A stretch of DNA of 64,000 nucleotides from Asticcacaulis sp. AC460. GTDB lineage: Bacteria; Pseudomonadota; Alphaproteobacteria; Caulobacterales; Caulobacteraceae. The notes under the pieces were generated by a model. That model was given only the letters and a program-made list of their open reading frames with translations. It did not search any database and was not told the origin of the DNA. The stretch lies in the NCBI RefSeq assembly GCF_000495795.1, contig NZ_AWGD01000030.1:1-64000 (forward strand), in the 5' to 3' direction. The number at the start of each line of letters is the position of its first letter. Position 1 is the first letter of the stretch. The position numbers and the translations under genes are program-made. This document shows positions 1 through 7,841 of the stretch, piece by piece.

Positions 1-51
1 TTCGACCTTCTTTGCCTCAAGTCATGCGAAAGGCGCGAGTTGAGCGGCACA

Positions 52-1404
52 TTAAGACTGCTCACGCACCCGATCGAGGTGTTCCTGGGCCGTGGCGGCC
101 AGGGATTTCAGGCCGTGTTCGGCGAAGATCTCCAGCGCCGCTTCCAAGGCATAGGCGGCTTCGGCGCGTTCCAGCATAAAGCCGGTGATGTCGCCGCGCG
201 CCACATACAGCCGCGCCAGGTTGGTCTGCAAAATCGCCCAGCCGACCGGATCGTCCTGGGCCTTCACGCCGCGCAGCTCCACCTTGAAGGCCGCTTCGGC
301 CATTTCCAGCGACGCCATATCGCCGCGCAGTTCGGCGTGTTTGGCCAGGCAGGTGGCGCGGTTGTTGGCCAGTTGCGCCCGCAGGATCAGCCCCTTTTGC
401 AGCGGCCGCTTCAGCGCCAGGTCGTAGACCTGCATCGCCTTTTCGTAGATTTCCTCGTTCAAAGTCAGCTCGGCCAGGGCCTGCAATCCCATGGCCAGGG
501 CCTGTTTGTGTTCGGCCCAGTCGAGTGGCGAATGTTCGAAGTCGATGGCGTTGTCGTCGTTCGACAGCAAGGCGATGCCTTCGCTGATGATATCCGGCTT
601 GCCTTCGATCTCGCCCTTCCAGATATGGGCCAGGGCCAGACGCAGGGTGACGCGGGCGTGGGTCACCGGCTCATAGGCCGGGTCCAGGCGCACCAGAAGC
701 GCTTCGAAATCCTTGATCACTGCCGTCATAAGCGACGAGTCACAGCGGTCCATCCCCACCAGCATCAGCAGGTCGCCGCGTTCGAAGCGGGCCTGAGCGG
801 CGGCGATCTTGTCGCCGGCAGCGCCGGTCTGGCGGACCTGAGCATCGGCGCGTTCGATGGCGCGGTCGATATGCGACATGGCCAAAAGCGCCAGCTCCAG
901 ATCGCCGCTGATGCCCTGACGGATGGCCAGGCGGGCGGCGAGACGGGCTTCGACGCGGTTGAACTTGGCGCGCAGGGCTTCATCGTCCTGGACGGCGACG
1001 CGGCCATTAGCCAGGAGGTCTTCGGCCGAGGTCAGGAGTTCGCGGGTTTCGAACAGGTCGACGCCCAGGATACAGGTCTGGGCCTGTTCCAGAACCGCGC
1101 GGGCGGCCTGGTTGGCGGTCTTGGCTTCCTTGCCGGCGCTTTCGGCGGCGGTGGCGGCGCGGCGCAGCGCCACCGGGTCACCGGTGCGGCGGGCATATTC
1201 GCGCCAGATCTCGGCGGCTTCGAGGTAGGGGGTGAAGCGGTCTTTGGTCGAGACCCGGCCGCCTTCGATATCGAGATTGCGGCCCTGGGTGATCAGCAGC
1301 TTGAGATTCAGCAGCTCGTACAGGCTGGGGTCGGTGTCGACCCGCTCCTGGTTGCGGAAGATGCGCCTCAATTCACGGCCGAATTCAAACATAGCCCGAT
1401 CCAT
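52..1404 (-). CDS. TPR-like helical repeat protein, function unknown
   Basis: The 450-residue product is almost entirely alpha-helical, with Ala/Leu-rich helices spaced like degenerate tetratricopeptide repeats. Repeat-like stretches include 'LANNRATCLAKHAELRGD' and 'LQTNLARLYVARGD' in the C-terminal third. I see no signal peptide, membrane segment or catalytic motif, so it is probably a cytoplasmic scaffold. It reads away from the neighbouring TetR gene with a gap of about 80 bases. The opposite strand is also open over this stretch, but that reading is a low-complexity antisense artefact. The repeat assignment is by eye and the function is unknown. Confidence 0.75.
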   Translation of the reverse strand: MDRAMFEFGRELRRIFRNQERVDTDPSLYELLNLKLLITQGRNLDIEGGRVSTKDRFTPYLEAAEIWREYARRTGDPVALRRAATAAESAGKEAKTANQAARAVLEQAQTCILGVDLFETRELLTSAEDLLANGRVAVQDDEALRAKFNRVEARLAARLAIRQGISGDLELALLAMSHIDRAIERADAQVRQTGAAGDKIAAAQARFERGDLLMLVGMDRCDSSLMTAVIKDFEALLVRLDPAYEPVTHARVTLRLALAHIWKGEIEGKPDIISEGIALLSNDDNAIDFEHSPLDWAEHKQALAMGLQALAELTLNEEIYEKAMQVYDLALKRPLQKGLILRAQLANNRATCLAKHAELRGDMASLEMAEAAFKVELRGVKAQDDPVGWAILQTNLARLYVARGDITGFMLERAEAAYALEAALEIFAEHGLKSLAATAQEHLDRVREQS

Positions 1405-1482
1405 CGTGAAAGACGAAAAGCGTATCAGGACGATACGCCCCGCTTTCGTTCGAAGGGACTATTGCAAGCCGTCAGCCATAGT

Positions 1483-2103
1483 TTACGCGCAGATAATATT
1501 AATGGCCTGTTTAACGTAACAGCGCAGGTCATCGACCGTTTCGCCGGCGCGCATGCGGACCGAAATGGCATTGTGGATCGAGGCGCACAGGATGGCCGCC
1601 TGCTCCGGCGTTACGCCTGCGCGCAGCTCTCCGCGGCGTTCGGCGGCCTGGGCCAGTTTGAGAAAACCGCGGTCCATCTTGCGGAGCTGTTCCAGGATCA
1701 TGGCGGCGACGCCTGCGTCGCGCGTCGAGTCGGTCAGGGCGGCGCCGATCATGAAACAGCCCAGGCCCTTGGTGTGGACCAGGTAGATGTTGAAGGCTGT
1801 CTCGTAGACCAGCAGCAGGGCTTCCTTATAGCGTACCGGCGCCAGGAAGGCCTTTTCGTACAAGGGTTTGACCTCGGCGACATAGTCGTCGAGCACGGCC
1901 TTGAACACCTCCGCCTTCTCCTTGAAGGCGTTGTACAGGCTGGGGCGGTTCATCCCCGCCGCCGCGCACAGGTCGTCCAGCGAGGTCGCCGCGTAACCCT
2001 TATGCCAGAAGACTTCGCGCATGGCGTGGAGCGCCTTGACCGGATTGAAGGCGCGCGGACGCCCGCGTGTTTTGGCCACAGCACCTGCGTCTTTTTGTAC
2101 CAT
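1483..2103 (-). CDS. TetR/AcrR-family transcriptional regulator
   Basis: This 206-residue regulator opens with a basic arm (TRGRPRAF) followed by a TetR helix-turn-helix at about residues 20-65, seen in 'GYAATSLDDLCAAAGMNRPSLYNAF'. The C-terminal ligand-binding half carries 'TKGLGCFMIGAALTD', typical of the subclass that has a Cys-Phe-containing helix. An in-frame Met lies 30 codons upstream, but that extension would cover the divergent promoter and is not conserved-looking, so I start at 2103. It is divergent from a small secreted protein and a MAPEG gene, which are its likely targets. The effector is unknown. Confidence 0.85.
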   Translation of the reverse strand: MVQKDAGAVAKTRGRPRAFNPVKALHAMREVFWHKGYAATSLDDLCAAAGMNRPSLYNAFKEKAEVFKAVLDDYVAEVKPLYEKAFLAPVRYKEALLLVYETAFNIYLVHTKGLGCFMIGAALTDSTRDAGVAAMILEQLRKMDRGFLKLAQAAERRGELRAGVTPEQAAILCASIHNAISVRMRAGETVDDLRCYVKQAINIICA

Positions 2104-2127
2104 ACTGCATAAAACCCTTGACTCAGA

Positions 2128-2150
2128 TGTATATTGTGCGAAACGATACA
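2128..2150. promoter_or_regulatory. Candidate TetR operator in a divergent promoter
   Basis: TGTAT at 2128-2132 and ATACA at 2146-2150 form an inverted repeat with a 13-base centre. It lies between the divergent tetR (start 2103) and the secreted-protein gene (start 2178). A TTGACT hexamer sits just to its left at 2118. Position and symmetry suit an autoregulated TetR operator. The arms are only five bases, so confidence is modest. Confidence 0.4.
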
Positions 2151-2177
2151 AAAATCCAGAGGCAAATGGAGGATTAA

Positions 2178-2501
2178 ATGTCGGCTCGTTCAATCATCAT
2201 TCTTTCGGCTGCTTTCGCGGCGCTTATCGTTCCGTCTTTTAGCGCGGCGCGTCAACCGGCCGCCGAAGGCGCTACGCTGACTTTGGCGGGGCAAGCGGCC
2301 AAGGCGGACTACGTCATCGACGGTGCGGCCTGGACCTGCGCGGGCGCCGACTGCAAGGCGAACTTCGTCGACGACATGCCGGCCCTGCGGTCGTGCAAGC
2401 GCGTCGTGGCCGAAACCGGCGCGGTAACCGCATTCACCTGGCGCGGCAAGGCCTTGAGCGCCGCCGAGATCCAGGTCTGCAACACCCGCGCCAAGGCCTA
2501 G
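2178..2501 (+). CDS. Small secreted protein, CC_3452-like family
   Basis: The 107-residue protein has an N-terminal signal peptide (hydrophobic residues 5-18, probable cleavage after SFSAA). The mature part carries 'GAAWTCAGADCKA' and ends near 'AAEIQVCNTRA', the four-Cys pattern I associate with the small CC_3452-type proteins of Caulobacterales. It should be periplasmic and probably disulfide-bonded; no function is known to me. A strong ribosome site (GGAGG) sits seven bases before the ATG. The stop codon touches the next start, so it is cotranscribed with the MAPEG gene. The family name is from memory. Confidence 0.7.
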   Translation: MSARSIIILSAAFAALIVPSFSAARQPAAEGATLTLAGQAAKADYVIDGAAWTCAGADCKANFVDDMPALRSCKRVVAETGAVTAFTWRGKALSAAEIQVCNTRAKA

Positions 2502-2909
2502 ATGCTCGGGGCCGTTTTAGCCCTGGCGGCGCTGCATCTGGTGCTGTGGGTGGCGTTATACGCGACGCGCATCCCGGCCATGATCCAGATGAAGATCAGC
2601 GCCCGCCGGCTGGCCAAGCCGGGTGTGCGGGAGACGCTGCCGAGTTGGGCGCGCAATGTCGCCGACAACTACAATCACCTGGCCGAGGCGCCAACCGTCT
2701 TCTATGCGGTCGTCATCGTCCTGGTGCTGCTCAAACAGGAAGACGCGCTCAATACGGCGCTAGCCTGGAGCTATGTCGGATTGCGGGTGGTGCACTCGCT
2801 GATCCAGACGACGTTTAACAATATCCTGCTGCGTTTCAGTGTGTTTTCGGTGTCCTGGCTGGTCCTCGGCGGCCTGATCGTCCGCGGCCTGGTCGGGCTC
2901 TACGGCTGA
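2502..2909 (+). CDS. MAPEG-family membrane protein
   Basis: At 135 residues with about four transmembrane helices, this matches the MAPEG family (membrane-associated proteins of eicosanoid and glutathione metabolism). The family signature is seen as 'ARNVADNYNHLAEAPTVFYA', where the Asn/Glu segment contributes to glutathione binding in characterised members. Bacterial members often have glutathione transferase or peroxidase activity, but the substrate cannot be read here. The ATG directly follows the upstream stop codon, and a strong terminator follows. Control by the divergent TetR is plausible, perhaps in a detoxification response. Confidence 0.85.
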   Translation: MLGAVLALAALHLVLWVALYATRIPAMIQMKISARRLAKPGVRETLPSWARNVADNYNHLAEAPTVFYAVVIVLVLLKQEDALNTALAWSYVGLRVVHSLIQTTFNNILLRFSVFSVSWLVLGGLIVRGLVGLYG

Positions 2910-2945
2910 TTTCATCCCTTTGGTCTCAGCCGTCTCTGCTGACTT

Positions 2946-2976
2946 GGCCCGGCGTTCCAACCCGCCGGGCCATTTT
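2946..2976 (+). terminator. Rho-independent terminator after the MAPEG gene
   Basis: GGCCCGGC (2946-2953) pairs with GCCGGGCC (2964-2971) across a ten-base loop and is followed by ATTTTT. It ends the plus-strand secreted-protein/MAPEG transcript just before the convergent prfC stop. Confidence 0.85.
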
Positions 2977-2978
2977 TA

Positions 2979-4583
2979 TCAGCCGCGTTCTTTGGTGCGC
3001 TGGAACTGGACGTCGGGGAAGCGCTCGGCGACGTAGTTGATTTCCCAGGCCGACTTGCCCAGGAAGACCGGTGCCTCGTCCAGGTCCGTGCCCATGGCCG
3101 AGCGGTACTTGCCGGCAAAGTCCTCGATCTTGTCCGGCGTCCCGGCCAGCCAGCGCGCTTCTGAGAACGGCGATGGCTCGAAGATACATTCCAGGCCGTA
3201 TTCGTTGGCCAGGCGGTCGGCCATGACTTCGAACTGCAGTTGGCCGACGGCGCCAACGATGAAGTCCGAACCGATGGCCGGGCGGAAGAGCTGGGTCACG
3301 CCCTCCTCGGCCAGGGATTCCAGCGCCTTCTTCAGGTGCTTGGCTTTCAGCGGATCCTTGACGCGAACGCGTTGCAGGATTTCCGGCGCGAAGTTGGGCA
3401 GGCCCTGGAAGCGGATCACGCCGGTTTCCGACAGGCTGTCGCCCACCCGCAGCACGCCATGATTGGGGATGCCGATGACGTCACCACCGAAGGCTTCCTC
3501 GGCCAGTTCACGGTCCGAGGCGAAGAACATGATCGGCGCATTGACCGACAACTGCTTGCCGGTGTTCTGGACCTTCAGCTTCATGCCGCGCTGGAACTTG
3601 CCCGAGGTCAGTTTTAGCATGGCGATGCGGTCGCGGTGGTTCGGGTCCATATTGGCCTGGACCTTGAAGATGAAGCCGGTGACTTCCTTGTCGCCCGGAT
3701 CGATCGCCGTGTCGACGCCGGCCTTCTCGGCCTTGACGTGCTTGGGCGGCGGGGCATAGGCGCCGAGCGCCGCCAGGAGTTGATTGACGCCGTAGTGACG
3801 CAGCGCCGAGCCGAAGATGACCGGAGTCATGTGGCCTTCGAGGAAGCTCTGGACGTCGAAGGCCTGGAAGCCGCCGGCGACCAGTTCGGCGGTTTCGGTC
3901 ACCTCGGCCAGTTCGGCGTCATCGAGCAGTCCGGCCGTTACGGCCTGGTCCAGCGGCACCGGATCTTCGTGGCCCTGGTCGTAGTCGGCGCCGGACTCGC
4001 GCTTGGTGAAGGGGTAGAACAGGCCGGTCTTCAGTTCGACCATGCCGCGGAAGCGGTTGCCCGACCCGGCCGGCCAGTACAGCGGCGACGGGTCCAGTTG
4101 CAGCTTTGACGCCACCTCATCCAGCAGGGCCAGGGGGTCTTCGGCCTCTCGGTCCATCTTGTTGATGAAGGTGATGATCGGGATGTCGCGCAGGCGGCAG
4201 ACCTCGAACAGTTTCAGGGTCTGGGGTTCGATGCCCTTGGCGGCGTCCAGCACCATGACGGCGGCGTCGGCGGCGGTCAGGGTGCGGTAGGTGTCTTCGG
4301 AGAAGTCTTCGTGGCCCGGCGTGTCGAGCAGGTTGAACATCAGGTCGGCATGTTCGAAGGTCATCACCGAGGACGACACCGAGATGCCGCGTTCGCGTTC
4401 GATCTTCATCCAGTCGGAGCGGGTGCGGCGGTTTTCGCCACGCGCCCGGACCTGGCCGGCGGCGCGGATCGATCCCCCGGCCAGCAGCAGGTGCTCGGTC
4501 AGGGTGGTCTTACCGGCGTCGGGGTGGGAGATGATGGCAAACGTCCGGCGACGCTTGGCTTCGATTTCGGGGGTATGGGCCAT
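2979..4583 (-). CDS. prfC: Peptide chain release factor 3
   Basis: RF3 is the GTPase that recycles RF1/RF2 from the ribosome after termination. The G motifs are intact: SHPDAGKTT (G1), DTPGHEDFSEDT (G3) and NKMDRE (G4). Domain II and the RF3-type C-terminal domain follow. I start at the ATG at 4583, giving 534 residues beginning MAHTPEIEAKRRTF-like, as in other RF3 proteins. A TTG twelve codons upstream (4619) would overlap the preceding gene by four bases and is less likely. It follows the lnt-like gene by 32 bases and could be in that operon. Confidence 0.95.
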   Translation of the reverse strand: MAHTPEIEAKRRRTFAIISHPDAGKTTLTEHLLLAGGSIRAAGQVRARGENRRTRSDWMKIERERGISVSSSVMTFEHADLMFNLLDTPGHEDFSEDTYRTLTAADAAVMVLDAAKGIEPQTLKLFEVCRLRDIPIITFINKMDREAEDPLALLDEVASKLQLDPSPLYWPAGSGNRFRGMVELKTGLFYPFTKRESGADYDQGHEDPVPLDQAVTAGLLDDAELAEVTETAELVAGGFQAFDVQSFLEGHMTPVIFGSALRHYGVNQLLAALGAYAPPPKHVKAEKAGVDTAIDPGDKEVTGFIFKVQANMDPNHRDRIAMLKLTSGKFQRGMKLKVQNTGKQLSVNAPIMFFASDRELAEEAFGGDVIGIPNHGVLRVGDSLSETGVIRFQGLPNFAPEILQRVRVKDPLKAKHLKKALESLAEEGVTQLFRPAIGSDFIVGAVGQLQFEVMADRLANEYGLECIFEPSPFSEARWLAGTPDKIEDFAGKYRSAMGTDLDEAPVFLGKSAWEINYVAERFPDVQFQRTKERG

Positions 4584-4615
4584 GGCGGTGGCGATAAGGC
4601 CATGGCCGGCAAAAG

Positions 4616-5956
4616 TCAAAGCTTTCGGCGCAGCAGGAGAAGGAGAAGTCCCGCCCAGAGGATGAGAGTCAGCCAGGCAAAGGCGTCCCCGATGCGGGTA
4701 TAGACCGTGCCGCCTTTGCCGGCCGGGACGTCGTGGACCAGATGGCGCGGTTCACGGGCGGAGGCCCGCTCGGCCAGGATGCGGCCGTGGGCGTCGCTGA
4801 TCGTCATCAGGCCCTGAGAGGCAGAACGGGCGATCGAGAAGCCGTTTTCAACGCCACGGACCACTGCCATGCGGCCATGCAGGCGGGCGTCCTTCTCGAA
4901 ATCCCAAGCCGGGACAAGGAGAATGCCGGCGCCGGAGTAGCGGCGCAAGACGGGCGCGAAGTCCATATCCTTGCAGATGGCGACCCCGATACCATCGAAA
5001 ACAAGCGGTTCTGTACCGCGCGTATATTCGGCTTCCAGGCCGGGGATCATGCGTTGCTTGAGATAGAGGCGCGGTTCGGTATTGAGGGCGTAGACCCGCG
5101 CGGCATTGTAACGGCCGCCGTCCACCGGTTCGTCCGTACCAGCGACAACCGTCACGCCTGAAAGCTTGAAGGCGTCTGCGGACTGAAGGATTTTTTCAGG
5201 CAAGACGATGAACTGCGGTTTGTCCGCGGTGACGGCGCCAATCTGGGCGGTAAAGGCGCTAACGATCTCGGGGTTCAGTTCGGGTTCGCGGTAGATGCGA
5301 CCGGCATAGCGGTCGTCGCTTAGCAGGGCAACGCGGGTCGTCGGGCCTTGCGGTTGGGCCATCTGCCACAGACCGAACGCCATGGCGGCCAGGGTTGGGA
5401 CCGTCCAGGCGGCCCAAGCCAGCTTGTCGCTCGGGGCCAGGATAGCTACGGCCAGGCCGGCGGGGATCAGAGCCGCAAGGAAGCTGAGCAGCGGCACGCC
5501 GCCCAGAGAGGCTGCCTGTAGCAAAGGCAGGACGTCGACCAGGGCATAGCCCAGCGCGCCGAAACTGCCATTGGGCGAGACCAGGGAATAGAGATATTCA
5601 CTACCCGCGGTCATGGCGGCGAAACCAATGACGGCGGCGGCCGGAGTGCGGTTATAGAGGCCGCGGAAGAAGAGCACACTTAAGGCAAATAGCAGGCCCT
5701 GGAAGACGGCGATGGCATAGATCAGCGGCAGGAGTTTGCCGTAATAGAGTATCGGGCCGGTTTCGGCCATGACGCCGGTCAGCAAGGCCAGGCCGAACAG
5801 CCGCCAGGGGTGTTGGCTACGTGCCGCGTGGATCAGCAGCGGCACCGGGCCGATCAGGACCAGCCAACCGAGGTGTCCCGTGTCGCGGCTGACCGCCAGG
5901 ATGGCGCCGGATAGCAGAGCGGCAAGAAAACCCCCAACAAACCCCCAGGCTTTCAT
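4616..5956 (-). CDS. Apolipoprotein N-acyltransferase-like membrane protein (CN-hydrolase superfamily)
   Basis: The 446-residue protein has about six to seven N-terminal transmembrane helices, a periplasmic nitrilase-type domain from about residue 215, and one last helix (WLTLILWAGLLLLLLRR). That is the layout of Lnt, which N-acylates lipoproteins at the inner membrane. Candidate triad residues are Glu in LPEK, Lys in LKQRM and Cys in AICKDMDF. It is shorter than E. coli Lnt (512) and its Cys context differs from the usual ICYE, so it may be a paralogue with another acyl substrate. The ATG overlaps the tetR stop (ATGA), so the two are translationally coupled. Confidence 0.75.
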   Translation of the reverse strand: MKAWGFVGGFLAALLSGAILAVSRDTGHLGWLVLIGPVPLLIHAARSQHPWRLFGLALLTGVMAETGPILYYGKLLPLIYAIAVFQGLLFALSVLFFRGLYNRTPAAAVIGFAAMTAGSEYLYSLVSPNGSFGALGYALVDVLPLLQAASLGGVPLLSFLAALIPAGLAVAILAPSDKLAWAAWTVPTLAAMAFGLWQMAQPQGPTTRVALLSDDRYAGRIYREPELNPEIVSAFTAQIGAVTADKPQFIVLPEKILQSADAFKLSGVTVVAGTDEPVDGGRYNAARVYALNTEPRLYLKQRMIPGLEAEYTRGTEPLVFDGIGVAICKDMDFAPVLRRYSGAGILLVPAWDFEKDARLHGRMAVVRGVENGFSIARSASQGLMTISDAHGRILAERASAREPRHLVHDVPAGKGGTVYTRIGDAFAWLTLILWAGLLLLLLRRKL

Positions 5957-6525
5957 AGTCCGTCTCCCGTACGATAGATGCGCGCCGCCGACCTCAGGCA
6001 CAGCGCGGTGAACTCCGGCCGCGACAGGTTGAACCGGCCTGAGCGATGCAGACTGACCAGGCCCTGCAGTACGCCCCAGGTTGCCATGGCCATTTCGAGT
6101 GGATCACCGGCGCGGACATGGCCTTGGGTCTGGCCGTCGGCCAGCAGTTTGGCGAAGGCGGAAACCACCGGCGACCGGCCGGAGATGAAGTCCTCCGGAT
6201 AGATACGTTCGGCCTTGGTTTTGAGCACAAAGGCGGCGTCGAACAGGGCCGGTTCGTCGAGGGCGAAATCGACAAAGGCCGTGGCCATGGCGTCGTACCA
6301 GCCGGGCAGTTCTTCCACCGGCAGGGCCAGGATGCGACTTTGCCAGACGGTCAGGGCGTGTTCGCCGACCGCCTGGAGCAGGTCGTCCTTATCCCTGAAA
6401 TGGCGGTAGACGGCCATGGGGGTAACACCGGCCTGCTGACCGGCGGCGCGCAGGCTTAAACCGGCGAGACCGTGGACTTGGAGTTGGTCGATGGCGCTGG
6501 ACAGGATACGGTAGCGAGTTGACAT
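5953..6525 (-). CDS. TetR/AcrR-family regulator, probably autoregulated
   Basis: This 190-residue protein has a TetR helix-turn-helix at residues 5-55 (LSLRAAGQQAGVTPMAVYRHF, shown in part) and a C-terminal effector domain resembling the TetR_C group with 'ATWGVLQGLVSLHRSGRF'. Its start codon lies inside a perfect 25-base palindrome, so the protein very probably represses its own transcription. It is translationally coupled to the lnt-like acyltransferase, suggesting the pair responds to a membrane or acyl signal. The predicted transcript has almost no 5' untranslated region. Confidence 0.88.
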   Translation of the reverse strand: MSTRYRILSSAIDQLQVHGLAGLSLRAAGQQAGVTPMAVYRHFRDKDDLLQAVGEHALTVWQSRILALPVEELPGWYDAMATAFVDFALDEPALFDAAFVLKTKAERIYPEDFISGRSPVVSAFAKLLADGQTQGHVRAGDPLEMAMATWGVLQGLVSLHRSGRFNLSRPEFTALCLRSAARIYRTGDGL

Positions 6526-6545
6526 GTATACAGTGTATACATGTC
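6521..6545 (-). promoter_or_regulatory. Perfect 25-bp palindromic operator over the tetR start
   Basis: GACATGTATACA at 6521-6532 and TGTATACATGTC at 6534-6545 are exact inverted repeats around one central G. The palindrome covers both the probable -10 hexamer and the start codon (6523-6525) of the minus-strand tetR gene. Such a perfect long palindrome over a tetR promoter is the usual form of an autorepression site. Confidence 0.85.
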
Positions 6546-6561
6546 ATGGACGTCTTGGCAA
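6534..6561 (-). promoter_or_regulatory. Promoter of the tetR/lnt-like operon
   Basis: Reading the minus strand, TTGCCA (plus 6556-6561) is followed by a 16-base spacer and TATACA (plus 6534-6539). Initiation six to seven bases downstream would fall at about 6527, two or three bases before the ATG, so the mRNA would be nearly leaderless. No Shine-Dalgarno sequence is present. Confidence 0.6.
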
Positions 6562-6878
6562 GAGACGGTCGCCATATATTGCAGTTGCGTCCTTGCCCCT
6601 GTCGCGCCACGCCATGCACCAGCAATAGCCCGGAGCGGCTTTCGACTCGAACAACGCCTCAAGATCGGAAATGTTACATTTCGTGACCGGCCGGATGCGC
6701 CAGACAACCGGCTTTTTCGCACTGTCGCCAGGTGCCCTGGCCGTCGCAAACCCCTTGTGTGCCAAAAGATGGCGATGCCGGCATAAAAATAAAATCCGAA
6801 GCCTCCGGACGATCACGATAATTATACGATAATAGGAATATTTGTAACGACAGTTGAAGAGAACGCGTGTTATCGCAC

Positions 6879-6907
6879 TTGCATTCGTGTGCACCGCAGC
6901 ATATATT
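6879..6907 (+). promoter_or_regulatory. Sigma-70 promoter of the mmgR-type sRNA
   Basis: TTGCAT at 6879-6884, a 17-base spacer and TATATT at 6902-6907 predict a start at about 6913-6914, exactly where the structured RNA begins. Confidence 0.75.
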
Positions 6908-6913
6908 CAACTT

Positions 6914-6993
6914 GTTCGACGTTTTTACGTCGTTGCCCTTCTTGGGCGTTTCCTCCCTGTAAACTGGCCCGGGCTTGTCCCGGGCTTTTTTTT
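6914..6993 (+). ncRNA. mmgR/suhB-family (alpha-r8) trans-acting small RNA
   Basis: About 77-80 nucleotides run from the promoter to a U-tract. Hairpin 1 is CGACGT/ACGTCG (6917-6922 with 6927-6932) and hairpin 2 is GCCC/GGGC (6935-6938 with 6944-6947). An unpaired TTTCCTCCCT follows at 6949-6958. The last stem is the terminator GCCCGGG/CCCGGGC (6967-6973 with 6979-6985) plus eight T. The single-stranded UUUCCUCCC motif between the second hairpin and the terminator, and the size, are the hallmarks I recall for the alphaproteobacterial mmgR/suhB family (Rfam RF00519). In Sinorhizobium this sRNA limits polyhydroxybutyrate storage. Family assignment is by motif and layout, not by a covariance model. 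Confidence 0.8.
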
Positions 6994-7088
6994 GTCTAGT
7001 GATAGGGTTTCGTGGCAGGCGCGGACGAACAGTGCCCCGGCATCTCGTGAGGCACGACTTCAGAAATTTCCGACCTGTTAAAGGGAGT

Positions 7089-7772
7089 TTAGTTCGTACC
7101 CACGAGCACCACGCCGACCAGAACGGCGACATAGTGCAGGGTCGCGCCGGTCAGGACATGGCCGTGCCAGATGGCGCGGCGGAACTGCAACGACTTGCGC
7201 ATATAGAACAAGGTGCCGACCGTATAGGCCACCCCGCCCAGAGCCAGCAGGATCATGGCAGCCAGGGGAACATTCTTCGCCATGGGCACAATGGCCACGA
7301 CGATCAGCCAGCCCAGGACCAGGTACAAAGCGACCCAGAAGGCCTTGCCCAGACCCGGCAGGAACAGTTTGCCCAGGATACCCAAGGCGGCCAGGGTCCA
7401 CACCGCCACGCTCATCCACAACGCCCAGCCACCGGTCAGGGCCTGAGTGGTGAAGGGGGTGTAGCTGGCGGCGATCATCAGGAAGATGCCGGCATGGTCG
7501 AGGCGGCGCAGGAAGGGCTGCCACGACGGCTTGGCGAAATTATAGGCCATCGAAAAGGCCAGCATGGCGATGAAGCCGACGGCATAGACCGTGACCGCGG
7601 CGACCACGCCCATAAGGCCGTGGCTGACCGCCAGGCCCAGGGCAACGCCGCCGCCGAACAAGGCCAGCGCCAGGCCGACAATGTGCACGATCATATCGGC
7701 ATGCCGCGCCCATTGGGTCGGATAATGGGCCAGTTTATCGGCGATTTTGTCGGTCAGTTGCTCAAGGGTCAT
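7089..7772 (-). CDS. Hemolysin III / PAQR-family membrane protein
   Basis: The 227-residue protein has seven predicted transmembrane helices and the conserved residues of the HlyIII/PAQR family: His in 'ADMIVHIVG', the 'SMAYNF' segment, 'LDHAGIFLMI' and a C-terminal 'WHGHVLTGATLHY' with metal-ligand His residues. Eukaryotic PAQR relatives act as hydrolases or receptors. Bacterial YqfA/HlyIII proteins have been linked to membrane energetics and lipid homeostasis, but the reaction here is unknown. It stands alone, with a consensus promoter whose start falls on the ATG. Confidence 0.88.
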   Translation of the reverse strand: MTLEQLTDKIADKLAHYPTQWARHADMIVHIVGLALALFGGGVALGLAVSHGLMGVVAAVTVYAVGFIAMLAFSMAYNFAKPSWQPFLRRLDHAGIFLMIAASYTPFTTQALTGGWALWMSVAVWTLAALGILGKLFLPGLGKAFWVALYLVLGWLIVVAIVPMAKNVPLAAMILLALGGVAYTVGTLFYMRKSLQFRRAIWHGHVLTGATLHYVAVLVGVVLVGTN

Positions 7773-7778
7773 GATGTC

Positions 7779-7807
7779 AGATAACCTTACGCGAACGTCA
7801 ACGTCAA
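7779..7807 (-). promoter_or_regulatory. Promoter giving a leaderless hlyIII mRNA
   Basis: On the minus strand TTGACG (plus 7802-7807), a 17-base spacer and TTATCT (plus 7779-7784) put the predicted start at about 7772, the A of the ATG. No ribosome site precedes the gene. Confidence 0.6.
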
Positions 7808-7841
7808 TTCACGAATAATGAAGAATTCCCCAGCGTGCCGA

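Noticed and set aside
40-2112. A 690-codon open frame on the plus strand over the TPR and tetR genes
   Set aside because: It is antisense to two well-supported minus-strand genes, is low-complexity (Gly/Gln/Arg/His-rich) and shows no domain. Long antisense frames are expected in GC-rich DNA.
6674-7132. Minus-strand frames across 6544-7132
   Set aside because: They run through the sRNA, its promoter and its terminator, lack ribosome sites and have no domain-like sequence.
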